DNA from: Antedon mediterranea
Taxonomy: Eukaryota; Echinodermata; Crinoidea; Comatulida; Antedonidae
Direction: 5' to 3'
NCBI RefSeq assembly: GCF_964355755.1
Contig: NC_092672.1
Span: forward strand, 34,468,501-34,532,500
Length of the DNA stretch: 64,000 nucleotides
Numbering within the stretch: position 1 is the first letter of the stretch; the number at the start of each line of letters is the position of its first letter. The notes under the pieces are model-generated. The model was given only the letters and a program-made list of their open reading frames with translations, was not told the origin of the DNA and searched no databases. Of this stretch, positions 33,500 through 43,466 are shown in pieces. The position numbers were made by a program, and so were the translations under genes.

Positions 33500-33860
33500 A
33501 GCATTTGCCATTAATTAGGCCTAGGCCTATTCAAATCCATTGTTTAATTACTAAATTAGCTAGGCCATTATTTACCTAAACTAGGCTTGAAATATTATTT
33601 ACAGTATAAGTTATACTGTAAATAATATTTCAAGCCTAGGTCTACCAGTAGGCTAGTAGGCCTAGCCTAGTCCTCGATCTAGCCTAGAAGTAGTACAGTA
33701 GTAGGCCTACTAGCCTAGGCCTAAACAAGGAACACGACGGTACGTGTGTGATTGTAGCCTAGCTTAGTCTAGTAGTAGTAAAGTAGCTAGTTTAGCTATC
33801 AACGGCCTACTTATATTAATGTTTTAGGCCTAAGTCCTAGGCTTATTTTAAGTATTTCTA
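33500..33860. promoter_or_regulatory. Upstream region of LRRC42 with dense TAGGCCTA motifs
   Basis: Repeated GGCCTAGGCC, CTAGGCCTA and TAGCCTAG words at 33516-33530, 33560-33575, 33630-33725 and 33820-33845, with a perfect 59-bp palindrome in the middle (33581-33639). I infer the promoter or first intron of LRRC42. Confidence 0.4.
33581..33639. repeat. Perfect 59-bp palindrome (29-bp arms, 1-nt centre)
   Basis: Arms 33581-33609 and 33611-33639 are exact reverse complements around G33610, from CTAGGCTTGA to TCAAGCCTAG. No mismatch was found on reading each base. Confidence 0.95.
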
Positions 33861-34229
33861 TTAAATTTGCCGCCTCATTTTCTCTCTGCTGCTGCTCTGG
33901 TCTGTGTGTGTTGTGTTGAGATTCGATCGATCGATCAAAATCGATCATTATCGCTAAACCGTTGGGGGCGACAGACATAAATAAGTGATAAACACGGTAC
34001 CTGTACTTGGTACTTGCTAGTATAGGGTTATACGTTTTTATTTTACACTACAATATTTTTAGAGTTACAGTATGTTCACACTGTTTGGTTAATTTTATCA
34101 TAATTGCGTTTAATGATTAATGTATTCCACAATGAATGAAGTTAACAACATAGGTTTTTTATAACATTCTCACGACACCGATTAATATATTGTTTACATA
34201 ATGTTTAATCATGGAGGAATTAAAAAATT

Positions 34230-34545
34230 CTTCCATTCCTGCTCTTTCTATATTAGTTTCCATTCACTATTGTTCATGAGAAACAATGCTCTTCTATAGC
34301 TAGTTTCAATCCCTCCCACTGTGTGAGGAACTTGCTATTGTTTCTGGCTTTTACACCAGTCCCACCCTTTTCCACTTAGATTCCAAGTTTCCTGGACTTT
34401 CTGCATTTCTATTCTCACTCCTGAGGACGATCAAAGCATATTGATCGAAACGTCAAGAAACTCAACAGTTCTTTTCAGAACTAAGATACGTGGTGTACCG
34501 CAAACTTTATATTAATATTTGATTTCGCCATGCAAACTTCAAACA
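34230..34545 (+). mobile_element. Penelope-like element terminal fragment with hammerhead-like core
   Basis: 34430-34457 reads CCTGAGGACGATC then a loop and GATCGAAACGTC. CUGANGA, a hairpin and GAAAC are the conserved parts of hammerhead ribozymes found in Penelope-like terminal repeats (family knowledge). It is followed by AAACTCAACAGTTCTTTTCAG and GTACCGCAAACTTTATATTA, shared with 5590-5805. The ribozyme fold is incomplete by eye, so activity is doubtful. Confidence 0.4.
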
Positions 34546-35149
34546 ATAAAATGTAACCTGTACGTATTTATTGCCCACTCTGCCTGTTGACTAAATCCGG
34601 TCTGCATTTTATATTATGCCATAAAGACATAATTGTATTTATCTTACGGCCAGATACTTTTGACAGAATTATAGATCTATGGCTAACATTTCCGTCGTGC
34701 TAAAAAAACGACAGTCATAGAGGGAAATGACAGTGCAGTATATCCATTGTATTTTATTCATGATGTATGCCGAAATATCTCGTCAATCCTTTCAATAATA
34801 AAAATACTACCATTTTATGACCATGCATTGGTGGGAGGCACAGTACTACCTTTTTGTAATATGGGGCCTGTACCCGGGTAAATTGTTTCGGTGAATACAG
34901 AATAATAATCATCATAATGTGTAAAAGGATTATATGATAATGGAACTCCGAAAAAAGTGAGACAAGATTCAATAATTCGAACTTTATTTATACCTGTAGA
35001 AGGAAGTTCAATATAAAACCGTAGTAGTTTGTTTACTTTACAATGCATTATCGATCTAATCTTACCAACATTACCAATTTCAAAGATAAAGGGTGCATTA
35101 TTATAATAATAATAATAATAACTACAGTGCGCGATCGGCCGGATAATTT

Positions 35150-35415
35150 AAAGTTAAAAATGCAGACTTTGAATAGGTTATTTTGTAGTTGTAATAAAGT
35201 TCTGTAGACGATAAACGATAGAAAAATGTTTTCACTTATAAAATGACAAAATAAATGGTTAAATTCAACCAAAAATCCATTGGCTGGCACCCACCACCCA
35301 ATTTGACTATTTTTTGCTTTAAATTCTAGTTTCTTTCAGGTAAATACATTTGATTTCGATCGATTTTTGGTCAAAGTGGATAACTATATTATGTGGCATT
35401 AAAATAGCATATTCA
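35150..35415. mobile_element. ATGTATTGTCC MITE family, interior fragment
   Basis: Shares GCAGACTTTGAATAGGTTATT, AAATCCATTGGCTGGC, TTTTTGGTCAAAGTGGATAA and ATAGCATATTCAACAA with 27161-27526 and 36621-36966; the termini are lost. Confidence 0.7.
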
Positions 35416-35584
35416 ACAAAAAGAAAAAAAAAGTACACATTTAAGTGGACAAGGGAGGAGCACGTAAACGTTAACTTTAACGGATGACGTCAACATTCTA
35501 CTAATTTGCATAACAGTAAAGTTTGGCCAACAGTTGCGCTAACGTACTGTTTGATTGTGCAATGTGTATAGAACGCAATGTATG

Positions 35585-36080
35585 TATGTAAAGGTTTTAA
35601 TTGACTAGTTTCTATATTTTCATCAAAAGGTTTTAAATCATTTTCACAAATATCTGCATGCAGGTCAGAACCTTGATTAAATAAGGTAGAAGCAATGGAA
35701 CCAGATTCATTTTGTACGTGATTAAGCGCAAACAATAATTTATTTCCTCTAAAATTAGTTTTTTTTCATCTGCACTTTAGAAGGTGTCACCATGGAGCTC
35801 TAATTTATAGCTCCATTGTGTCACATATCTATCTCTATATCTAATATGTGTGTATGACGTCACAGTGGGGAGTTCCCAGAATGCTTTTGAATAAAAAGTT
35901 ACTCTCTCTCTCATTGATCTCAGTGGTTTGTCAATTTATTTCTTGCAACTAATAATTGCAATACAGTATATACGTTTAACAACGTCACAAGGTAAATTCT
36001 TTTTTATCCTGTAGTTTTAAATAGTCCTTTGTTTTGTTAGCACATTTATAATATTTTTTAGTCTCCTTTAGTTTTCGTCC
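35585..36080 (-). pseudogene. Truncated duplicate of the LRRC42 last exon
   Basis: 35589-35784 and 35990-36080 match 31086-31365 of the functional gene (minus-strand protein NHVQNESGSIASTLFNQGSD). The copy lacks the true 3' end, has substitutions, and is split by a solo-LTR-like insertion. No upstream exons accompany it, and the short open frame 35735-35490 runs into unrelated sequence. Confidence 0.85.
35785..35989 (+). mobile_element. Solo-LTR-like insertion, about 205 bp
   Basis: It begins TGTCACC and ends GTCACA. The flanks read ..AGAAGG and AAGGTAAATT, so 3 to 4 bp of target (AGG or AAGG) are duplicated, judged against the uninterrupted LRRC42 exon at 31273. It contains GAATAAAAAG (polyadenylation-like) followed by a CTCTCTCTCATTGATC tract, as in the R-U5 part of retroviral-type LTRs. 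There is no internal coding region. Confidence 0.6.
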
Positions 36081-36620
36081 AATCTGTACTTTTTTTTGTT
36101 CAATTTTGTATCCGCTTTCCACCAAAGCTAGTTTATTTAACGTTGGTAAGTTTCAACCTTTATTTTCACCTTCATGAAAAACGAAAATTTGATTTCAAAA
36201 ATATTTTGGGAAGGAGATGAATTTTTTCAATTTTAGTTTATTTAAATTAATAAATACATTAAAAACCGGTAAATTATTGCATTGTTAAGACGTCATTGAC
36301 ACAAACGAAGCAATGTTTGGCGTCCGCGTACAAATGCTGATATGACGAATACTATCAAGCGTGTATCAACCATTATTTAAAAAAAAAAATACACAGTGAG
36401 CAAAAAAAAACACCACCACAGATTTCTTATCTATATAATATTTATTATATAACAACCTGATTATAATACATTTTTTTCATAATTATAATTATTTTTGAAT
36501 ATATCATTTTATAAAATATGATTGCATATCTGTAAACATTATATGGGTTTACGAATACCCGCTTTATGAACATAAAGACTACATAAACAAATAAATATAT
36601 ATACTGTATCATTTTAATTA

Positions 36621-36966
36621 AAGATGTATTGTCTCCCAAAAACATGAAAAATGAAGATTAGTTAAATCAGACTTTGAATAGGTTATTTTGTAGTTTTAAT
36701 ATAGTTAATCACTTTCGTAGAAAAAATACCCACAAAATAAATAATGTTTTCACTTATAAAATAACATAATAAATGGTCAAATTCAACTGAAAATCCATTG
36801 GCTGGCAGCCAATTTTTACCATTTTATGCTTTAAATTACAGTTTTTCAGCTAAATAATTTTGTTTAGATCCAATTTTTGGTCAAAGTGGATAACTATTAA
36901 AAATGGCATACAGTATGCAACAACAAAAAATTGTAAAAATTATTTTTCAGGGGGAAAATACATCTT
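36621..36966. mobile_element. ATGTATTGTCC MITE family, near-complete copy
   Basis: Left AAGATGTATTGTCTCCC, right GGGGAAAATACATCTT, 346 bp, TTA/TAA flanks, same interior as 27161-27526. Confidence 0.8.
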
Positions 36967-37258
36967 TAAACACTAGGCTAGGTGTATTTAAATGGGATAT
37001 TTCTACTTCACTAGATGCAGTATTGAATTCTCGTTGGGGCAGCTCAACACTACATTTATATTGATTACTGACAGTTATCCCAATGATGAGAGTGAGTATT
37101 GTATTTAAAAAGAGATAGTTATTCTATAACCTGAGAAAGATAAAGAGATCCTTTATTGCAAATAAAGATAGCTATCCTCCCACACACGTTGACAAAAATA
37201 TAAAAAAGGTAAATCTCGCAATATTGCAACAAAATTGAATGGTGTGACTTTGAAAGAT

Positions 37259-38551
37259 CTATTGTATGAAAGATAAGAACTCATCGTTGTACGAAGATTG
37301 TTTTCTTTTTGGTTTTGGAATATGACATAAACGTTCCCTCGATGTTGTCCAGTTATTGTCATGGACACCAACCAAACATCCCGCAGCGTCTTCCTGACTT
37401 TGTCTACAACAAATCCAGTAATGTCTGCCGTAATGGCCATCTTTATAGTAACCTTTGGGATGCCACCGGCACAGCGAAACATCACCACTCGGATCTTTTA
37501 TCTTCCCACAATGCATGCACGGGTCATCTCTGTAGCTGTTGCTTTCGGACCATTTTGAGTCGACACCGCCGATGTCGTAGAATTCAATTAACCATTTGAA
37601 ATCCTGACAGACGCATTTGAGTACTGCTAGATCACGAGTTGGCAGAAGGTGAAAAATTTGATACACGATGTCGAGATCCAGAATGTCAAAATAACAAAAA
37701 TCACTCATATAATCAACTTGTTTGATAAGATCACTCTCAGAGTCGGAATCCTCATCAAGGGGATTACACAGGATTAAGTGGGATTGTAGGATTAGGTTTT
37801 GCAGATAACCAAAATCTGCCGATATTGGCTTTCGCGGATATCTCCTTACTGGGTTTGATTGTCTAGTTGTGCACATTTTTGATCGAACCAGATCATTCAT
37901 TTCTGAAGATGTTATCGGTTGAGACGCCGTATTAACATCAAATGTCAACTGGGAAACAAACTTCTTCCTATAAATAGATGTGTATGTTCTTCTTGTAAGT
38001 TTCTCATAATGTTGATGTTCATCTTTCTGATATGTGGACACATTATCTTCTCTAAATATAGACAATTTTTGTTGAGCATCATCTTCGATCATGTGTGTTC
38101 TCGCGTTATTAATTCTTTCAGAATTTAAAATATAAGTATGATATGACGAAACAAAAGTTGGCTTTCCATTTCGCTGTAATTCGTGGGATTGTTGCTCCGA
38201 TGATGAATAAATTTTAGGATTAGACAATGCAACCGATCCAATATTAAGATACAACTGTGAGCAATATTGAATATTTGTTGATTTATCATCAATTTCAAAC
38301 AAATTTATTTTAAGAGCTGGTATTATAGAATGATAATATGTGCTTTCATATGGTTTTAGTTTTATCTTTTCTGGTGTACTTTCACTTTTTGGTTTCTTTC
38401 TTGAAGTTAAGTTAACTTTTAAAACAAGTCGCCGATCAAGTGCAATAACAGAAGTCTCACATGATTGAATGTTGAGACTATTTTTAACTGGGTCAGCGTA
38501 AACTTTTATCAATAGGGCCTGATTTCCAAAATTTAAATCTGATGTTTCCAT
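37259..38551 (-). CDS. F-box protein with C-terminal Cys/His (zinc-binding-like) domain
   Basis: 430 residues in one exon. An F-box at about residues 285-325 (YFDILDLDIVYQIFHLLPTR, DLAVLKCVCQDFKWLI) predicts a substrate adaptor of an SCF ubiquitin ligase. Behind it is a Cys/His cluster, DPCMHCGK..SLCRWHPKGYYKDGHYGRHYW then CCRQ..AAGC..GVHDNNW, spacing that suggests bound zinc. The N-terminal 280 residues are Ser/Thr/Lys-rich with no domain I recognise; a SDSESD acidic run lies before the F-box. A splice acceptor at about 38616 (minus) indicates at least one upstream 5' UTR exon. The start at 38551 is the first ATG in frame. I do not recognise an orthologue, and some of the N-terminus could be fast-evolving. 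Confidence 0.75.
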   Translation of the reverse strand: METSDLNFGNQALLIKVYADPVKNSLNIQSCETSVIALDRRLVLKVNLTSRKKPKSESTPEKIKLKPYESTYYHSIIPALKINLFEIDDKSTNIQYCSQLYLNIGSVALSNPKIYSSSEQQSHELQRNGKPTFVSSYHTYILNSERINNARTHMIEDDAQQKLSIFREDNVSTYQKDEHQHYEKLTRRTYTSIYRKKFVSQLTFDVNTASQPITSSEMNDLVRSKMCTTRQSNPVRRYPRKPISADFGYLQNLILQSHLILCNPLDEDSDSESDLIKQVDYMSDFCYFDILDLDIVYQIFHLLPTRDLAVLKCVCQDFKWLIEFYDIGGVDSKWSESNSYRDDPCMHCGKIKDPSGDVSLCRWHPKGYYKDGHYGRHYWICCRQSQEDAAGCLVGVHDNNWTTSRERLCHIPKPKRKQSSYNDEFLSFIQ

Positions 38552-38869
38552 TTCTATATGGCAGTGGAGATCACCTGATTCATACAGTATATGCCTACTG
38601 GTGGTACTTCTATCTGCAAAAAAAACTATATTTAGATAAAAAGAAATGAATATAATATTAATATATATTATATACAGCAGCCAGTGTTTGTCTTTAGACT
38701 GGTATTACTTACTGGGTCATTTTTCGTCACAGTCCTACTCTAAAATAAGTTTAACATATACTAATCTTAGTCTTACAGGCCAACGATATCCCTACATAGA
38801 GGAGAACGAACGGCATGCAATGAAGACGACCACCACCACGTACAAACACATGACAGCCTCTCTCTAATT

Positions 38870-39020
38870 GAGTCCTCCTCCTGCTGTTGTTGGACTAGTT
38901 ATTCTATATTAGTTAGAGCCTAGCTAGTACTAGAACTAGGCCTAGCTAGGCCTAACTAGCTACTACTAGAGTGTGTGGCCGCCGCAAACCGACAATTTAA
39001 TCTGGCTGAAATTTCATTCT
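38870..39020. promoter_or_regulatory. Probable promoter region of the F-box gene
   Basis: Dense GCCTAGCTAG and TAGGCCTAGC words at 38925-38965, then GGCCGCCGCAAACCGAC. It is about 350 bp upstream of the coding start, and UBE2L3 starts 0.7 kb beyond on the other strand, so the two genes diverge from a shared 1.2-kb region. Confidence 0.35.
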
Positions 39021-39737
39021 TAATACTCTCATATTAGGTTAAAATTACTTACATACTGTATTTATTATAACTTTCCCTTAGAAACCTCTATAAATTCAAC
39101 ATCTTTTGTAATCATTTTTGGACATTTGTCATTGATGATATCAATTTGTGATTCCCGGCCACTTGTTGTTGTTTTGCACTTCCGGGTCATACTGTTGAAT
39201 ATACGTTATTCGATCAAGGGCGCCTCGCACGTCGAGTAGGGAAACGTTATTCTCATCGACATAGAGGAAATAATACATGACTCTAAAATACGAATTATGC
39301 GTAGGCCTATGGTATATTTATAAAAATGTTGGGGTATTAATAAAAGATCAAATAATAAACAATCAATCAATCAATATTTATTATAATAAATATTAATTAT
39401 ATGAAAAAAACCCAATTATTGTTTATTAAATGAAATTTAATTAACACAATTTATTTTGTTAAAATAAAAATAAATATAGGATCCATAAATATAATTTAAT
39501 TATAATACTGTATATCGAAATGTTTAAGAAAAATATATTTTAGGAAATTCCAACTTTCGCAATTACTGTACTAATAGCTTCTGTAATATTCCCGCAAGTC
39601 ATCTTTTTTCTTGGGGGCGCACGACACGACGGCGAGATCTCGCGATATCGACCACCACCACACGCACCACCACCGACGACGACCCGATCTAACAAAAAAG
39701 GCCAGGCGAGGCAGGGCGATTGTTCTTGTAGAATAAG

Positions 39738-42700
39738 ATGGCGGCTTCACGAAGATTAGCCAAGGTTTGAAATTCATTTCCGACATTATGTAAACAAAAA
39801 TAGAAGTCAATATTTTCTGATATTATACACTAAGTTATTTGCCTTTTATTAGTATTGATTTATAGTATTGTACTGATTATTAACGTCTGTCAGTTTCTGA
39901 AATTCTTTTACCATTTTGGATTTCCCCGCTCGCCTAGGCTTCTTACTCTACTACTACTAGCCTAGCTAGCTAGGCCTACCCTTCTGCTAGCCGTCAGGCA
40001 AGGCTAGATTAGTAAGGGCTAGTAGTAGTAGTAGTAGTAGGGTAGGCCACATACACACATGCAGGCCTAACTAGGAAATGTTTAGGTAGGCACTACGGTG
40101 AAAATATTCCCATTTTGTTTATTTTTTTGGATTAGGCCTAATTTAGATGAGGCTTCAAATTTCCAAGCAATACCAATTTTTATGAAATTTCATTTGTCAA
40201 AAGAAAGAAATTCACGCAATTTTAAGAGTCGCGCTTTCAAATAAAATTTGTGAAATATGTTACTGTTAAGTGTTAGTGACTTGCAACAAGATGTCAATAA
40301 ATCTGTAGATCATGTGATGTTAAATGAGCCAAATACCTAGATACTGATAATAAAGGAGCATAGGCCTAGTAGTAGTAGTATATCAACAACAGCTTCCCTG
40401 ATACATTTTTTATTTCACAGGAATTAAAAGAACTCATGGACGCAATAAAGAAAAAAAAAGAAGGTTGTGGTCTAGGCCTAGTTGGGCTGACAGAAGTTGA
40501 AGCAGATCATTCAAATATTTTATTGTGGAAAGCAAAAATTGATCCTGTGAGTAATACTAGTATACCATTACTTGAAACGATCTGTACTTGCCTTAAATCT
40601 TAAACTCCTTGCCACCATGCCTAAGCGCTAAGCTTTTCAGTAACCCATAATTGTCATGTATACATTTAAAGCCCCATTCCCTACGTTTTTTAGATCTAAT
40701 TTAAGATCACAAACTATATTTAATGTAAAAATAATACTATATGGTCCTATTGCGATAACTTTTTTCGTCTTTAAACGGTTAAAAATGTGAAAAATAAGCC
40801 GATTCTAATAATTATAGCGGCCCGCTATAAATCCCAAAATGCATTGCGCGCGGATTGATATTTTTGTTTTTCACCTGTAATTCGCCCACTTTTCGATCGA
40901 TCATGAGGCCAAAACAAATGGAAGACTTTTCAGCGAAAATACCGGGTTTTCCCCAATTTGTATCAACGGAGTCTGGCAAAAATAGAAAGACAATTAATAC
41001 AGCAACTATACAACGTCAGGCTAGGTATATAGCTCGCGTACGATGTTCGTACGTTACCGATGTTTACCAGCTAGGCCTACAAAACTAAGCCTAGCTAGGC
41101 TAGGCCTAAGACCGTCCACGAGAGGTCGATCGCCGCGAGCTACTTAGGTAGTGCATTGTTTCTCACTTTTTATCATAATTTACCATAAAACGTACATATA
41201 AGACAAGGAATGACATGGTTTAATGTTTTTAAAGTGATATATATGTATTATTTTCCAAAAAACGTCCAAAATTGCAGGGAAGGGGTCTTTAAACCCTTGC
41301 CAGCATATCCCTTACTTTTCAGTTTAAAAAATAAGATAACCCTAGCCTGCATGCATTTGAACTATGCCTAAAAGCAATCATGATTTGTCATTAATTTCTT
41401 TCAGGAAGGTGTACCTTACAAAGACAAAGGAACATTTGTAGTAACAATTTCATTCCCGGCGGAGTATCCATTTAAGCCTCCAAAGATGAAGTTTGAGACT
41501 CCAATCTATCATCCTAATATCGATGAAAAGGGTCAACTCTGTCTACCAATTATTAGTCCTGAAAATTGGAAACCAGCTACACGGACAATGCAAAGTAAGT
41601 AACCTTTGTTCACTACTTAGCCATCTTCCTAACCCTAAAGCTTTGTCTACACTATCAAACTAGTTTGACAAAAAAAAAAGTGTGATGTGCCAAAATATGG
41701 TAGTGATATGACATCATCATGCCTAGTCCATCACGTAAGGAAAAGGCAAGTGTTCCAGGCCCCCTCTATCCATAGTTTTCGTAGTAAAACGTAGTGCCCA
41801 TTGTACAGATTTTCATTTAAAATGATCGTACTGGCGTTCCTACAATTTAAGGATAGAAAAAAAGACCTCTCTTTAATTTTCCCAGACATTGACAAAACTA
41901 CATACGCGTGAATACAAATTAAATTTTTCAATGATGAAAGAGGCACTGATGAACTAGCTAGCTTCTAATGTTCTAATATAGTAATGGAACGTTGATCCTA
42001 CTATCATCGTACAAAGGATGCTGACAGAGAACTGTACATTCACAGTGCTTAACCCTTTAGCACCTGAAGAAATAATGTAATGTTCAAGTGTATTACTTCC
42101 TGTACAGTTATTTAAATATATAGGAAATCAGAGACTATTATAAACAAAATACAATATTTTTTTTCTGGTTCATAAGTTTGCATTACAAGGTGTATTTATT
42201 TGAAGGAATACTAAATTACCTTTCCGGTAACGTAAATTTTGTCAACATTTGACATTATAATCATGACCATTTGACGGTATTAGGCCTAGGCTAGACAAAC
42301 TAGCCTATCTCATTCGTAGCCTGGTTGGCAGGCTGCATGTTTTCGCCCAATTGAAGGCTGGCCTAGAGGAAGACCTACAGTAGGCTTGAAATAATAAATT
42401 ATGACCTAAAATTTACTAATTTCAATAGCAAAATATACTACTTATTTGTGAAACATCGATATCACTATTGGCAGATAAATCTAAATCGATATTTTGACTA
42501 AAAAATCCACCTTCTTTCTCTAAGAAATCGAAATCTTGCTGCACGTTCATGCTGTTCCGGCGAGTTATTTTTTCCAAACGAAAACAATAGATCCAACCTT
42601 TGAACGGAAATTACGTTGCTTAGTCAAATAGAAGGCACAAAAGATGATGTCATTCTAAAAGGGGATTTTCCAAGCTTTATGTCACTGTTTTTCGTTTGGT

Positions 42701-43466
42701 GCTAGGCTTCACAGAACAAGAGCTGTTTAAAAGCCAGGACGGTTGCGGGCGGTTTAGGTACTAATACGCAGGGCGGTTTCGGGCTAAAGGGTTAAGCTAT
42801 TTGGTGAACACTGCCAAAAAAACACAGCTTACAGGAGGAAGGCATGCATGTGTTTTTTTCCTACATGAGGATATTGGTGGTGTTGTTGTGTGGGGTCGGT
42901 ATTGATAAAATCATGGTTAAGACAGTGGAACCGTAATTACGTAACCATAACATCGGCAAGGGTTCGAGACTCACTCACTCCATGGTTCTGGTGGTAGAAT
43001 GAGTATTTTCGGATAAGGACTATAAACCGTAGCTCCAGTATACACATCTAGCTCATGTGCACTTTAAACAACCTAGTACATCTTTCGAGACGAGTAGGTG
43101 TTATCCCGGTGTACTAGTACACACAAACAGCCACTGTCAGTCACAGCCACTGTCAGTCACAGCCACTGATCATAACTGGGCCCTCTGGGAGGACAGTCTT
43201 TGACTGTAGAGGCTACCCAGTATAATAAATAATAATGATTATAATAACTACTGTACCCAACCGACAAGTTGGTAGGGTAGATTTCTAATTTTCATTTTCT
43301 CTTCTCTGCAGTTCTAGAAAGCCTTATCTCTTTAGTACTAAACCCGGAACCAGAACACCCACTACGTGCAGATGTAGCTGAAGAATACAAGAACAACCGT
43401 GACAAATATATGAAGAAAGCTCAAGATTTAGTTAAAAATCAAGACAAAAGAGAAGACAAGTCTTGA
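39738..43466 (+). CDS. UBE2L3: UBE2L3-like ubiquitin-conjugating enzyme E2 (UbcH7 type)
   Basis: Passes ubiquitin from E1 to HECT and RBR ligases. Exons 39738-39764, 40421-40546, 41405-41594, 43312-43466; phases agree, 165 residues. Seen: [14 protein letters not shown] (helix 1), [15 protein letters not shown] with the ligase-contact Phe, [15 protein letters not shown] (HPN motif and catalytic Cys at residue 97), [16 protein letters not shown], then [13 protein letters not shown] and a Lys-rich C-terminus. It is about ten residues longer than UBE2L3; the extra part ([14 protein letters not shown]) lies in exon 2 and is encoded partly by a CTAGGCCTAG word. AATAAA at 43992-43997 is a possible polyadenylation site. 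UBE2L6 is the alternative vertebrate name. Confidence 0.93.
39940..40375. promoter_or_regulatory. UBE2L3 intron 1 segment rich in CTAGGCCTA and TAG-triplet repeats
   Basis: CTAGCTAGCTAGGCCTACC at about 39961-39979, a TAGTAGTAGTAG run at 40021-40040, GTAGGCCACA and AGGCCTAACTAGG after it, and AGGCCTAGTAGTAGTAGTAT at 40361-40380. It lies directly downstream of exon 1. Confidence 0.4.
41638..41730. mobile_element. MITE copy 12, left part only, in UBE2L3 intron 3
   Basis: TA|AAGCTTTGTCTACAC, GTGTGATGTGCCAAAATATG, GACATCATCATG; the right end is missing. It begins 44 bp after the donor. Confidence 0.75.
42913..43230 (+). mobile_element. SINE family B copy, head truncated, in UBE2L3 intron 3
   Basis: Starts in the head at GGTTAAGACAGTGGAACCG, B box AAGGGTTCGAGACTCACTC, body TCGGATAAGGACTATAAACC and GAGACGAGTAGGTGTTATCC, tail with CAGCCACTGTCAGTCA twice, ending CCCAGTATAA. 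Confidence 0.85.

Noticed and set aside
35490-35735. Second functional LRRC42-like gene
   Set aside because: Only part of one exon is copied, and it is broken by an LTR-like insertion and substitutions.
37309-37599. Plus-strand frames of 65-96 residues
   Set aside because: Shadow frames antisense to the F-box protein's conserved Cys/His domain.
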